Source: Aestuariivirga sp.
Lineage (GTDB): Bacteria; Pseudomonadota; Alphaproteobacteria; Rhizobiales; Aestuariivirgaceae
Direction of reading: 5' to 3'
Length of the DNA: 33,177 nucleotides
Assembly (NCBI RefSeq): GCF_020252395.1
Contig: NZ_JADCDB010000036.1
Span: 1-33,177, forward strand
Numbering within the stretch: position 1 is the stretch's first letter; every line of letters begins with the position of its first letter. Under the pieces are notes generated by a model. The model had not been told where the DNA came from. It searched no databases and worked only from the letters and a program-made list of their open reading frames with translations. Both the position numbers and the translations under genes were made by a program. This document shows, piece after piece, positions 11,123 to 20,316 of this stretch.

Positions 11123-11149
11123 CTAGCACTCAGATAACCCGAGTGCTAA
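11123..11149. promoter_or_regulatory. CIRCE operator (HrcA site) for groESL
   Basis: CTAGCACTC, nine bases, then GAGTGCTAA. This is the conserved CIRCE inverted repeat (TTAGCACTC-N9-GAGTGCTAA) with one changed base. HrcA binding here would repress groESL in the absence of heat stress. It sits just downstream of the promoter hexamers, as expected for an operator at the transcription start. Confidence 0.95.
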
Positions 11150-11161
11150 CAGTTATCAGAG

Positions 11162-11190
11162 GAGATATGGCGGGCGGGGCGTTCCGTCAA
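11162..11190 (-). promoter_or_regulatory. groESL promoter, RpoH-like
   Basis: On the minus strand TTGACG (complement of 11185-11190), 17 bases, then TATCTC (complement of 11162-11167). Read with its flanks it is CTTG-N17-CCATAT, close to the alphaproteobacterial RpoH pattern. The same CCATAT box occurs in the clpB upstream region. Combined with CIRCE this suggests dual heat-shock control. Confidence 0.7.
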
Positions 11191-11247
11191 GAGGTCCGCC
11201 GGGTCCAAGGTTAAATTTCGCATCCGGCGGCGGGCATGGGGCAGGGG

Positions 11248-12639
11248 TCAGGCCACCGGCCGCAGGCGCTCGCCGGGGTCCTCGTCGAGGAGCGCGTCGA
11301 TGGTCCGCAGTGCCCGGGCCAGTTCGTCGCGGCTTGCCGCCCCCGAAAAGCAGACGCGCGCCGCCCGGTCGTCCGACCGGCGGTCGATGGCGAAGGCGGT
11401 GCCGGGGGTGATCTTCACGCCGCGGTCCAGGCAGGCGCGGGCGAAATCGCCGGGCGGCCACTGGTCCGGCAGCTTCAGCCACAGGAAGGGCGCGCCCTGA
11501 GTACAGAGGATCGGGCGGTTGCGAAACACGTCCAGCGCCAGGGCGCGGCGGGCGGCGTTCTCGGCGATGATGGCGGAGAGGATGCGCGAGGCCGCGTCCG
11601 ATTCGATCCAGTGGCGCACCACTTCCGCCGCAAGCCCCACCGAGCGGCCGCCGGTCACCGTCTGCTGGCGAACCAGCGCATCCTCTCGCCCCTCGGGGCC
11701 GACCATGAAGCCCACCCGCAGCCCGGGCGCCAGCGTTTTGGAGATGCTGGTCAGGTGATAGGTGCGTTCCGGCGCCAGGCTGAACAGGGTGGGGGGCTGC
11801 AGGCGCGGGTCGAGCAGACGGAACAGGTCATCCTCGATGATCGTGACATTGTAGCGCCGGGCGATGTCCACAATGGCCTGGCGCCGCGCCAGGGTGAGGC
11901 TGGCGGAGGTCGGGCTCTGCAGGGTGGGCACGATATAGAGAAGGCGCGCCTCGCCATTCCTCGCCGCGCGCTCGAGCGAGTCCGGCACCAGCCCGCCGTC
12001 GTCCATCTCAAGGGGCACCAGGGACACGCCGAGGTGCCGGGCGATGCCCTTGATGGTGGGGTAGTTCAGGCTCTCGACGAACATCCGGTCGCCGGGCTGG
12101 GTGATGGAGGAGAGCGTGGCGATGATCGCAGGCTGCGCTCCCCCGGTCACCACCACGCGGGACTGATCGACCTCGATGCCGCTCCGCGCCAGCCAGGTGA
12201 CGCCCATCTGCCGGTGCAGCGGATAGCCCTCAGGGGGAGGATATTGCAGCAGGTCCAGCCGCCCGGCGGAGCGTGTGACCTGCTCCAGCGTACGGTCGAG
12301 TTCTGCGGCCTCGGTCACGGGCGGGGCTGTGGCCAGCGAGAGATCGACCAGGCCCTCCGGCTCATGGCGCAGCGGCGTGAAGGGCTGGGGCGCGGCGGCG
12401 GGCGTCTTGATGAAGCTGCCGCGGCCCACTTCGCCCGAGAGCAGCCCCATCTTCTCGGCCTCCGCATAGGCCCGTGTCACCGTGCCGGTGGTGACGCCAA
12501 GGCGATAGGCCAGCTCGCGCTGCGGCGGCAACCGGTCGCCCGGTTTCAGCCTGCCCGAGAGTGCATCCTGGCGGATGGCCTCGGCGATTTCGAGGTAGAG
12601 CGGACGCTCGCGGCGGAGTTCAGGCAGCCAAATTGTCAT
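11248..12639 (-). CDS. MocR-type transcription regulator (GntR HTH fused to PLP aminotransferase-like domain)
   Basis: 463 residues from ATG 12639. Residues 1-75 form a GntR winged helix (PLYLEIAEAIRQDALSGRL, GDRLPPQRELA, TTGTVTRAYAEAEKMGLL). The rest is a fold-type I aminotransferase-like domain with GGAQPAI, the cofactor pocket SLNYPTIKG, an Asp in IIEDDLFRLL and the PLP lysine in TSISKTLAPGLRVGF. MocR proteins use PLP or its adducts as effector to control vitamin B6, GABA, taurine or related genes. An in-frame ATG at 12690 exists, but the HTH start and an operator overlapping codon 1 favour 12639. The gene is divergent from a DUF1127 gene across a region with repeated GACAAT motifs, its likely operator. 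The effector is unknown. Confidence 0.9.
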   Translation of the reverse strand: MTIWLPELRRERPLYLEIAEAIRQDALSGRLKPGDRLPPQRELAYRLGVTTGTVTRAYAEAEKMGLLSGEVGRGSFIKTPAAAPQPFTPLRHEPEGLVDLSLATAPPVTEAAELDRTLEQVTRSAGRLDLLQYPPPEGYPLHRQMGVTWLARSGIEVDQSRVVVTGGAQPAIIATLSSITQPGDRMFVESLNYPTIKGIARHLGVSLVPLEMDDGGLVPDSLERAARNGEARLLYIVPTLQSPTSASLTLARRQAIVDIARRYNVTIIEDDLFRLLDPRLQPPTLFSLAPERTYHLTSISKTLAPGLRVGFMVGPEGREDALVRQQTVTGGRSVGLAAEVVRHWIESDAASRILSAIIAENAARRALALDVFRNRPILCTQGAPFLWLKLPDQWPPGDFARACLDRGVKITPGTAFAIDRRSDDRAARVCFSGAASRDELARALRTIDALLDEDPGERLRPVA

Positions 12640-12732
12640 CAGGACAATATTTTTCTTGTGAATGATTGCATGGAGACAATATAGTGACAATCAGGAGAAT
12701 GCAAGAAGATAAAACAATACAATAGAGACAAT
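12632..12732. promoter_or_regulatory. phased GACAAT repeats, putative MocR operator region
   Basis: ATTGTC-N5-GACAAT (12632-12648) forms a palindrome over the regulator start codon. Further GACAAT copies begin at 12675, 12686 and 12727. Steps between the direct copies are 32, 11 and 41 bp, close to 3, 1 and 4 turns of B-DNA. Regularly spaced direct repeats are known for MocR operators such as GabR. The region serves both the regulator and the divergent DUF1127 gene. Confidence 0.6.
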
Positions 12733-12743
12733 TGGGAACCGCC

Positions 12744-13001
12744 ATGCGTGACTATATCCTCGCCCTGTCCATCGCGCGCGACAGCACATTCGCGTTCCCG
12801 AAGCTCCGCCGCATGCTGCGCAGCTGGTTCATGAAGCGCGACTTGGCGACCTTGGAGCGCTTCGACGACTACATGCTGTCCGACATCGGCCTCACCCGCG
12901 GCGACCTTCGCCACCTTCGGCGCCTGCCCCTGGACGTGGACCTCACCCATGAAATGGAGCGTCTGCGGGAGCAGCGCGCCAGGGGCGTGCGCGGCCGCTG
13001 A
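12744..13001 (+). CDS. DUF1127 small protein, divergent from the MocR regulator
   Basis: An 85-residue protein from ATG 12744 (an upstream in-frame TTG at 12732 is less likely because it sits inside the last GACAAT motif). The C-terminal two thirds carry the DUF1127 pattern: LRSWFMKRDLATLERFDDYM, then LSDIGLTRGDLRHLRRLP. This member is longer than the pair at 341-663 and has an extra N-terminal stretch and an acidic/basic tail. Its stop is immediately followed by the xylulokinase stop on the other strand. Its placement opposite a MocR regulator makes it the probable regulated target; the function is unknown. Confidence 0.8.
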   Translation: MRDYILALSIARDSTFAFPKLRRMLRSWFMKRDLATLERFDDYMLSDIGLTRGDLRHLRRLPLDVDLTHEMERLREQRARGVRGR

Positions 13002-14459
13002 TCAGAACAGGGGTTCGACTGACCGGTACAGCGCCCGGAACCGCCTGAGCTTTTCGGCATAGGCCGGGACGAGCGCGGGGTCGGGGGGCACCTCCGCAGC
13101 GATGGCGGGTTTGCTGCAGACCTGGGTGACATCCTCCCCCGTGGCGGCAAGCCTTGCCAGCCTGGCCGCGCCGAAGGCGGGTCCGGTTTCGGAGCCCTCC
13201 TGCAGCAGCACGGTCTTGTTCAGCGCGCTGGCGAGTATCCGCATCCAGAATCGGCTTCTGGAACCTCCGCCGTTGACGGCAATGCGGCAGGGCAGGGGGC
13301 CTGTCGCTTCGAGGTAGCCCTGCGCATCGGCCAGCGACAGGGCCACACCCTCCAGCACGGCCTGCGTCACCTGTTCCGGCGTCGAAGCGGGGGTGAGGCC
13401 GAACAGCACGCCCTTGGCATGGGGGTTGTTGTGCGGCGTCCGCTCGCCAGAGAGATAGGGCAGGAACAGCAGGGCTGAGGGGCCGGTAAAGGCGCGCTCG
13501 GTGTCGTCCAGCAGCTTGCCGATGTCGCTCTTCCCCAGCAGCCCCGCCGCCCAGGCGAGTGCGCCTGCGCCATTGAGCAGCGCCGCCATCTGGAACCAGC
13601 GGCCGGGCAGCGCGTGGCAGAAGGTGTGAATGAGGTGTTCAGGCGCCGGGCGATAGCTTTCACGCGCCACGAAATACTGCGCCGCGGTGCCGAGCGAGAT
13701 GAAGGCATCGCCCGCGTTCACCGCACCCGAAGCGACAGCCCCCGCCGCCGCATCGCCCGCTCCGGCGGCGACGATTGTGCCGGGCGCCAGCCCCCAGGCC
13801 TTCGCCACCTCGCCCTGCAGCAGGCCGGAGACGGCCGAACCTTCGAGCGCCGCCGGCAGCATGGCCAGCGGAATGCCCACCGCCGCCGCGATCTCCGGCG
13901 ACCATTCCCGTTTCGCGCCGTCGAGCAGCAGCGCGCCCGAGGCATCGCACATGTCGGTGGCGAAACCATGTGTCAGCCTGAAGCGCACATAGTCCTTGGG
14001 CAGCAGCAGGTGCCGCGCGCGGCTGAGAACCTCCGGCTCATGGCGCGCGAGCCACATGAGCTTGGGCGCGGCAAAGCCCGGCATGGCGGGAACGCCCGCA
14101 ATGGCGCCGATGGCGGGAAGCTTCGCGTTCAGCTCGGCGGCCTCGCCATGGGAGCGCCCGTCATTGTGCAGGATCGCCGGTCGCACCGGTTGGCCTGCCG
14201 CGTCGAGCAGCACCGCGCCGTGCATCTGGCCGGAAAGCCCGATGGCCTTGATGCCGGCCCAGGCCGTGCCGACCTTTTGGCGCAACTCAGCAACGGCCTG
14301 CTCGACCGCCGCCCACCAGTCCTCCGGGTTCTGCTCCGACCAAAGCTCCTTCGGCCGCGAGATGGTCAGCGGTGCCGTGGCCGTGGCGAGAATCGCCTGC
14401 GCCCCGTCCATCAGCACCGCCTTGACGCTGGAGGTGCCGATGTCGATGCCGAGGAACAT
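13002..14459 (-). CDS. xylB: xylulokinase (FGGY carbohydrate kinase)
   Basis: Phosphorylates D-xylulose to D-xylulose 5-phosphate, feeding the pentose phosphate pathway. It has 485 residues, the usual length. The N-terminal FGGY domain begins MFLGIDIGTSSVKAVLMD; SGQMHGAVLLD (76-86) and ILHNDGRS (96-103) are the sugar-site segments typical of XylB. The catalytic base is in AAGAGDAAAG (Asp 236). The second domain has the FGGY-type SLGTAAQYFV and NGGGSRSRFWMRILA motifs. No xylose isomerase or transporter gene is nearby, so it stands alone here; another pentulose as substrate cannot be excluded. Confidence 0.9.
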   Translation of the reverse strand: MFLGIDIGTSSVKAVLMDGAQAILATATAPLTISRPKELWSEQNPEDWWAAVEQAVAELRQKVGTAWAGIKAIGLSGQMHGAVLLDAAGQPVRPAILHNDGRSHGEAAELNAKLPAIGAIAGVPAMPGFAAPKLMWLARHEPEVLSRARHLLLPKDYVRFRLTHGFATDMCDASGALLLDGAKREWSPEIAAAVGIPLAMLPAALEGSAVSGLLQGEVAKAWGLAPGTIVAAGAGDAAAGAVASGAVNAGDAFISLGTAAQYFVARESYRPAPEHLIHTFCHALPGRWFQMAALLNGAGALAWAAGLLGKSDIGKLLDDTERAFTGPSALLFLPYLSGERTPHNNPHAKGVLFGLTPASTPEQVTQAVLEGVALSLADAQGYLEATGPLPCRIAVNGGGSRSRFWMRILASALNKTVLLQEGSETGPAFGAARLARLAATGEDVTQVCSKPAIAAEVPPDPALVPAYAEKLRRFRALYRSVEPLF

Positions 14460-14634
14460 GGACCAGTAATCCTTTTGAGGTTTCAGCTTAAAGTGGCATT
14501 TGATGTAGCGGGCGACTGTAATTGACTGTATAGAGGCTCAGATGAGGGGCTGTTTGGTCCACAAGAGGATTTGTGGATCACGAGTATGCCTCTATTGATC
14601 TTGTAGTTACAAATTCACGTTTCGTGAGACATAA

Positions 14635-15777
14635 ATGCAGGCACAATTCTCTCGCCTTGTCAAAGACAAATTGAATTTTGAAGAAGCCGTAACGTACCAC
14701 TACGGAAAGTTTCCTCCATCTGAACTGAACTACGCACAGTTGGCCAGACAAATTGGTGCCGCATCCTCCGCTGTCGCCAGATATGATGGCGTACTTCGAA
14801 GCCTTAAGAATAGCGAAATCCTTCTTGCCCCGCTAAGGCGAAAAGAAGCTGTTATTTCCTCCCGAATAGAGGGGACGGTAACAACCTTGGATGAGGTTTT
14901 CCAGTACGAGGCCGAGAGTCAGCGTGATCAAGCGGTCAATTATCGGCATGAAGTAGCGGAGGCATATTCCTACGCCCGCGCAATGAACCACGCACAACAA
15001 CTGGTGGTCGAAGGTCTTCCGATCTGCGGCCGTCTAATTAGGTCAGCCCACAGTAAGCTCCTGCTAAACGTTCGGGGTGCCGACAAACAACCTGGAGAGT
15101 ACAAGCGAGAACAGAACTACATCGTAGATCAGGGGCGAAAGAAGGTGTTATTTGTCCCAATTTCCGCAGATAAGCTGGGAGATGGAATTTCCCAACTTGA
15201 GCGGTTCATTCACGACGATAAGGTCGAACCACTAATCCAAACTGCACTGACGCATCTCGAATTTGAAGCTCTGCATCCGTTCAAGGACGGAAATGGCCGG
15301 GTGGGGAGAATGCTGATCACACTAATGCTCTGGAATAAAGGGATTATCAGCGCTCCACACTTCTATGTCTCTGCTTACCTCGAGCGCCATAAAGATCGCT
15401 ACATCGATCTCATGAGAAACGTGTCACAAAAAGGAGAATGGACCGAATGGTGCGAATTCTTCTTGGGTGCAATCGCCGCACAGGCCCAAGAAAACCTGGA
15501 GACGGCCGAAAAGATACGAGATCTCTATGATGAAATGAGAGGTCAGTTCATTGCTGCCTTGAACTCAAAATGGAGTACGCTTGCACTCGACTTTGTATTC
15601 GAACGCCCGGTTTTCCGGACTAGCCAGTTTACTTCTGCGGGGCTCCCTAAGCCGTCGGCTCAACGTTTTCTAAGAGCTCTACAAGAAAAGGAGCTGCTAA
15701 GGATGGTTTATCCAGGTTCAGGAAGGAGACCAGCTGTAATGGCTTTTGAGCCTCTGCTTGAATTGGTTAGAGAGTAA
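14635..15777 (+). CDS. Fic domain protein (class II, N-terminal inhibitory motif, C-terminal winged helix)
   Basis: A 380-residue Fic enzyme, likely an AMP-transferase acting on an unknown protein. The Fic motif HPFKDGNGRVGR (214-225) is complete, including the catalytic His and the GNG anion hole. The autoinhibitory (S/T)xxxE(G/N) motif is SSRIEG (75-80), ahead of the Fic core, which defines class II. The flap region (PGEYKREQNYI, 153-163) is present. The last 80 residues look like a winged helix (FVFERPVFRTSQFTSAGLPK, SAQRFLRALQEKELLR). The gene is clearly AT-richer and uses different codons from its neighbours. It is inserted between xylB and ubiG, which suggests acquisition. No antitoxin partner is seen. 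The upstream 175 bp (14460-14634) show no gene and no promoter I can call with confidence. Confidence 0.93.
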   Translation: MQAQFSRLVKDKLNFEEAVTYHYGKFPPSELNYAQLARQIGAASSAVARYDGVLRSLKNSEILLAPLRRKEAVISSRIEGTVTTLDEVFQYEAESQRDQAVNYRHEVAEAYSYARAMNHAQQLVVEGLPICGRLIRSAHSKLLLNVRGADKQPGEYKREQNYIVDQGRKKVLFVPISADKLGDGISQLERFIHDDKVEPLIQTALTHLEFEALHPFKDGNGRVGRMLITLMLWNKGIISAPHFYVSAYLERHKDRYIDLMRNVSQKGEWTEWCEFFLGAIAAQAQENLETAEKIRDLYDEMRGQFIAALNSKWSTLALDFVFERPVFRTSQFTSAGLPKPSAQRFLRALQEKELLRMVYPGSGRRPAVMAFEPLLELVRE

Positions 15778-15778
15778 C

Positions 15779-16519
15779 TCACCCCTTCTGCGCCACCAGC
15801 ATATAGTTCACGTCCATATCGCGGCTCACCTTCCAGGCCCGGGTGAAGGGGCTGTAGGTGACGCCCAGCTCCTCCTTGGTGGTGAGGCCATTGCCGGCCA
15901 GCCAGCCCTTGAGTTCGGCGGGCGTGATGAACTTCTCCCACTGGTGCGTGCCCTTGGGCAGCCAGCCCAGCACGTATTCGGCGCCGATGATGGCAAGCCC
16001 GAAGGATTTGAGCGTGCGGTTGAGGGTGGCGACGAACATCAGCCCGCCCGGCTTCAGCATCGAGGCGCAGGTGCGCGTGAAGGCCACGGGGTCCGCCACG
16101 TGCTCGATCACCTCCATGTTGAGGATCACGTCGAACTGCTCGCCCGCCGCGGCCAGGTCCTCCGCCGTGCCGACGCGATAATCGATCTCCAGCCCCATCT
16201 CTTGCGCGTGGACGGAGGCCGTCTTGATGTTCCTCTCCGAGGGGTCCACCCCGGTGATCGAGGCCCCCAACCGCGCCATCGGCTCGGTCAGGAGACCCCC
16301 GCCGCAGCCGATGTCGAGGAAGCGCAGGCCCTGGAAGGGCTCCCGCACCAGGGGGTCCCGGGCCAGCCTCGCCGTCACCTGCTCCTTGATGAACTGCAGG
16401 CGCACCGGGTTGAACACGTGCAGCACCCCGAACTTGCCTTTGGGGTTCCACCATTCGGCCGCCATGGCGGAGAACTTGGCGACTTCGGAGGGGTCGAGGG
16501 AGGGCGCTGCGGCGGTCAT
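15779..16519 (-). CDS. ubiG: ubiquinone biosynthesis O-methyltransferase UbiG
   Basis: An S-adenosylmethionine-dependent enzyme that does both O-methylation steps of ubiquinone synthesis. From ATG 16519 it has 246 residues, the family length; an in-frame start at 16606 would add a non-conserved leader. The N-terminal signature ([29 protein letters not shown]) is typical of UbiG. The SAM site is [19 protein letters not shown] followed by VTGVD-like [13 protein letters not shown] and [16 protein letters not shown] are also present. It is divergent from lysC, an arrangement common in Rhizobiales, and ends 1 bp after the Fic stop on the opposite strand. Confidence 0.97.
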   Translation of the reverse strand: MTAAAPSLDPSEVAKFSAMAAEWWNPKGKFGVLHVFNPVRLQFIKEQVTARLARDPLVREPFQGLRFLDIGCGGGLLTEPMARLGASITGVDPSERNIKTASVHAQEMGLEIDYRVGTAEDLAAAGEQFDVILNMEVIEHVADPVAFTRTCASMLKPGGLMFVATLNRTLKSFGLAIIGAEYVLGWLPKGTHQWEKFITPAELKGWLAGNGLTTKEELGVTYSPFTRAWKVSRDMDVNYMLVAQKG

Positions 16520-16686
16520 TCTGAATTCCAATTTAATGCTGTGGCTATCATTGCATAAGCGAAGCCTGTCATCTATGAGTACGCCGCGCCGCACCCGGGG
16601 GTTCAATTTCCTGCAGAACTGGCCACCAGCCGGACCTCCCGAGACGGGGTTTCCGGGCGGCGGGGGACATGAAAGGTTGAGGGCCG

Positions 16687-17946
16687 ATGGGCCGTTTGGT
16701 GATGAAGTTCGGGGGGACTTCGGTTGCGGACATCGCCCGCATCCGCAACGTTGCCCGCCATGTCGAGCGTGAGGTCAAGGCCGGCCACCATGTGGCCGTG
16801 GTTGTCTCCGCCATGTCCGGCACGACCGACCGCCTGGTCGGCTGGTGCCGCGAGGCCGCCGCGGTGCATGACGCGCGGGAATATGACGCGGTGGTCGCGT
16901 CGGGCGAACAGGTCACCGCCGGCCTCCTCGCCATCGTGCTGCAGGACTTAGGGATCCCCGCCCGTTCCTGGCAGGGCTGGCAGATTCCCTTGAAGACCGA
17001 CGGCGTGCATGGCGCCGCCCGCATCGCCGGCATCGACGGCGACGAGATCCGGAGGCGCATGGACCAGGGCCAGGTGGCGGTGATCGCCGGCTTCCAGGGC
17101 ATCGGTCCTGACCGCCGCATCACCACGCTGGGCCGTGGCGGGTCCGACACCTCCGCCGTGGCCGTGGCTGCGGCGCTGGATGGCGCCTGCGACATCTATA
17201 CCGATGTCGACGGCGTCTACACGGCGGACCCCCGCATCGTCTCCGGCGCCCGGAAGCTCGACCGCATCTCCTATGAGGAGATGCTGGAGCAGGCCTCGCT
17301 CGGCGCCAAGGTGCTGCAGACCCGTTCGGTCGAGCTCGCCATGGTGTATAAGGTGCCGCTCCAGGTGCGCTCGAGTTTCGAGCCGCCTGACGCGCCGAAC
17401 CAGAACAAACCCGACGGGACCGGTCCCGGAACACTCGTATGCGATGAGGAGCGTATCGTGGAACAGCATGTCGTCAGTGGTGTCGCCTATTCGCGTGACG
17501 AGGCCAAGGTCTCCGTCCGCCGTGTCAAGGACCAGCCGGGCGTCTCCGCCGCAATCTTCGGCCCCCTCGCCGAGGCCGACATATCGGTCGATATGATCGT
17601 CCAGAACATCTCGGCTGATGGCGCCTTCACCGATATCACCTTCACGGTGGCGCGGAAGGACCTGCGGAAGGCGCTGGAGGTGCTGAACACGGTCAAGTCC
17701 AAGGTCGGCTTCGACGACCTTGCGCATTCGGCGGACGTCGCCAAGGTGTCGATCGTCGGCATCGGCATGCGCAGCCACGCCGGCGTTGCCGCCAGGATGT
17801 TCAAGGCGCTGGCCGAAAAGGGCATCAACATCCAGGCCATCACCACCTCCGAGATCAAGACCTCGGTGCTGATCGACGAGGCCTATACCGAGCTCGCGGT
17901 GCGCGCCCTGCACACCGCCTATGGCCTCGACGCGAAGGTCGACTGA
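16687..17946 (+). CDS. lysC: aspartokinase
   Basis: Phosphorylates L-aspartate at the entry to lysine, threonine and methionine synthesis. It has 419 residues; the N terminus [19 protein letters not shown] contains the kinase signature KFGGTS. The substrate loop is [20 protein letters not shown]. The C-terminal third holds two ACT domains ([40 protein letters not shown]), implying feedback control by end-product amino acids. As in other alpha-type LysC, an internal start for a separate beta chain is possible near 17440 but not proven. It is divergent from ubiG and upstream of ptsP. Confidence 0.97.
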   Translation: MGRLVMKFGGTSVADIARIRNVARHVEREVKAGHHVAVVVSAMSGTTDRLVGWCREAAAVHDAREYDAVVASGEQVTAGLLAIVLQDLGIPARSWQGWQIPLKTDGVHGAARIAGIDGDEIRRRMDQGQVAVIAGFQGIGPDRRITTLGRGGSDTSAVAVAAALDGACDIYTDVDGVYTADPRIVSGARKLDRISYEEMLEQASLGAKVLQTRSVELAMVYKVPLQVRSSFEPPDAPNQNKPDGTGPGTLVCDEERIVEQHVVSGVAYSRDEAKVSVRRVKDQPGVSAAIFGPLAEADISVDMIVQNISADGAFTDITFTVARKDLRKALEVLNTVKSKVGFDDLAHSADVAKVSIVGIGMRSHAGVAARMFKALAEKGINIQAITTSEIKTSVLIDEAYTELAVRALHTAYGLDAKVD

Positions 17947-18036
17947 CAGACACATGCGCCTCATCATCAGCCTCGTCACGACGAAGTCCGGCCGCTTGCA
18001 CGCGGTTCGCGTCTCCGTACGCGGGGACGGCGGCTG

Positions 18037-20304
18037 ATGGCAACCTCCGCCCTCGGCCCGCGCGTCCTGCTTAAGCGGCTCCGCGAGGTCATGGCGGAGC
18101 CGGTGGCAGCGCAGAAGCGCCTGGACAAGATCGTCCAGATCATCGCCGCCAACATGGTGGCGGAGGTCTGCTCCATCTACGTCATGCGCCCGGGCGATTT
18201 CCTCGAGCTTTATGCCACGGAAGGCCTGAAGCGCGAGGCCGTGCACAAGTCCAAGCTGAAGGCGGGCGAGGGCATCGTCGGCACCATCGCCCAGCAGGCG
18301 ATCGGGCTGAACCTGTCAGACGCGCAGCAGCATCCCTCGTTCAAGTACCTGCCCGAGACGGGCGAAGAGATCTACCATTCCTTCCTCGGCGTGCCGATCA
18401 TGCGCGGTGGCGCCGTCATCGGCGTGCTCGTGGTGCAGAACCGCACCAGGCGGCACTATACCGAGGAGGAAGAGGAGGCGCTGCAGACCACGGCCATGGT
18501 GCTGGCGGAGGTTATCGCCGCGGGCGAACTGCGCGAGGTGGCGCGCGAAGTCGCCGCCGACGTCGCTCATGTCCGCAGCCATCATTTGCGCGGCGATTCA
18601 TTGGCCGAAGGCGTTGCCCTGGGCCACGCCGTGCTGCACGAGCCGCGCGTCGTGATCCAGAATCTGATCGCCGAGAACGTTCCGGCCGAGAAGCGCCGCC
18701 TTGAGGATGCGGTGGCCCAGCTCCGCGCCCATGTCGACGAGCTGCTCGACGGCTCGGACGCCCAGCGCGGCGCCACCGAATACTCGGACGTGCTGGAGAC
18801 GATCCGCATGTTCGCCCATGACAAGGGCTGGATGAACCGCCTGCGCGAGGCGATCGACACCGGCCTCACGGCGGAAGCCGCGGTGGAGCGCGTGCAGAAC
18901 GACAACCGCGCGCGCATGATGAGGACGCCCGATCCTTACCTGCGCGAACGCATGCATGACCTCGACGATTTGTCGAACCGCCTGCTGCGCATCCTGACGG
19001 GCGCGATCGCCACCGCGTCGCGCACCGACTTGCCGCAGAACGCCATCGTGGTGGCCCGCAACATGGGCCCGGCCGAACTCCTCGATTATGACCGCTCGAA
19101 GCTGCGCGGCGTGGTGCTGGAGGAAGGCGGGCGGACGAGCCACGTCGCCATCGTTGCCCGCGCGCTCGGCATCCCCGCCATCGGCCAGGCCGAAGGCCTG
19201 ATCGACCTCGTCGATACGGGAAGCCCCATCGTCGTCGACGGCAGCACCGGCGAGATCTTCGTCCGTCCGTCCACGGACCTTCAGCGCTCCTACGCCGAGA
19301 AGGTCCGCTTCTACGCGCGCAAACAGGCCCAGTACGCGGCGCTGCGGGACGAACCCGCCATCTGCAAGTCGGGCGAGCGGATCGAGCTCAATATCAACGC
19401 CGGCCTCATCGTCGACCTGCCGCATCTCCATGATTCGGGCGCGGATGGCGTCGGCCTCTACCGCACCGAACTGCAGTTCATGATGGCGAGCCGCTTTCCG
19501 CGGCTTTCGCAGCAGATCCGCCATTACGAGGCGATCATCGGGCAGGCCCGGGGCAAGCCCGTCACCTTCCGCACGCTCGACATCGGCGCCGACAAGATTC
19601 TTCCCTATCTCCGCCAGCCGAAGGAGGAGAACCCGGCTCTGGGCTGGCGTTCGATCCGCATGGCGCTGGATCGTCCGGCCCTTCTCCGCCTGCAGCTCCG
19701 CGCGCTCATGATGGCGGCGGAAGGCCAGCCGATGAAGATCATGTTCCCGATGATCGCCGACATCGAGGAATACAAGCGCGCGCTGGACGTGGTGGAGATC
19801 GAGAAGCGGCATCTTCTGAAGCGCGGCCGCAGATTGCCGGCGCCGCTGAAGCTCGGCGCCATGATCGAGATTCCGTCGCTGCTGTGGCAGCTCGATCATC
19901 TGCTGCCGCTCGTCGATTTCGCCTCGATCGGGTCGAACGACCTCGTCCAGTTTCTCTTCGCCTCCGACCGCGGCAACCCCAGGCTCGCCGGCCGCTACGA
20001 TCCCTTGAGCCCCGCGGCCTTGGGCGCCATGCGCCTCATCGTCGAGAAGGCGGCGGAGCATGGCAAGCCGGTGACGCTGTGTGGCGAACTGGGCGGCCGC
20101 CCGCTCGAGGCGATGGGCCTGATCGGCGTGGGCCTCAACTCGATCTCCATGGTTCCCTCCGCCATCGGCCCGGTCAAGGCCATGCTGCGCACGCTCGACC
20201 GCCGGAAGCTCTGGACCTTCATGCAGCCTCTCCTCAAGAGCCCGCTGCACACGCTCCGACCCGAACTCCTGGAATTCGCGCAGAGGAACGGCGTGGTTCT
20301 CTGA
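18037..20304 (+). CDS. ptsP: PEP-protein phosphotransferase EI-Ntr (PtsP)
   Basis: First enzyme of the nitrogen phosphotransferase relay: it takes phosphate from PEP and passes it to NPr and then EIIA-Ntr, linking nitrogen and carbon state to regulation. It has 755 residues. Residues about 20-165 form a GAF sensor domain, which binds glutamine in characterised homologues. The EI N-terminal domain carries the phospho-accepting His in GGRTSHVAIVARALGIPAIG (His 369). The PEP-binding barrel has GVGLYRTELQFM, FRTLDIGADK, FASIGSNDLVQFLFASDR and the active Cys in VTLCGELGG (Cys 682). It lies 90 bp after lysC; a hairpin without a T-run follows it. Confidence 0.97.
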   Translation: MATSALGPRVLLKRLREVMAEPVAAQKRLDKIVQIIAANMVAEVCSIYVMRPGDFLELYATEGLKREAVHKSKLKAGEGIVGTIAQQAIGLNLSDAQQHPSFKYLPETGEEIYHSFLGVPIMRGGAVIGVLVVQNRTRRHYTEEEEEALQTTAMVLAEVIAAGELREVAREVAADVAHVRSHHLRGDSLAEGVALGHAVLHEPRVVIQNLIAENVPAEKRRLEDAVAQLRAHVDELLDGSDAQRGATEYSDVLETIRMFAHDKGWMNRLREAIDTGLTAEAAVERVQNDNRARMMRTPDPYLRERMHDLDDLSNRLLRILTGAIATASRTDLPQNAIVVARNMGPAELLDYDRSKLRGVVLEEGGRTSHVAIVARALGIPAIGQAEGLIDLVDTGSPIVVDGSTGEIFVRPSTDLQRSYAEKVRFYARKQAQYAALRDEPAICKSGERIELNINAGLIVDLPHLHDSGADGVGLYRTELQFMMASRFPRLSQQIRHYEAIIGQARGKPVTFRTLDIGADKILPYLRQPKEENPALGWRSIRMALDRPALLRLQLRALMMAAEGQPMKIMFPMIADIEEYKRALDVVEIEKRHLLKRGRRLPAPLKLGAMIEIPSLLWQLDHLLPLVDFASIGSNDLVQFLFASDRGNPRLAGRYDPLSPAALGAMRLIVEKAAEHGKPVTLCGELGGRPLEAMGLIGVGLNSISMVPSAIGPVKAMLRTLDRRKLWTFMQPLLKSPLHTLRPELLEFAQRNGVVL

Positions 20305-20316
20305 CGGGAGCCGCGA

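Noticed and set aside
14460..14634. Promoter for the Fic gene
   Set aside because: TTGATC and TTGACT hexamers occur, but neither has a credible -10 box at correct spacing.
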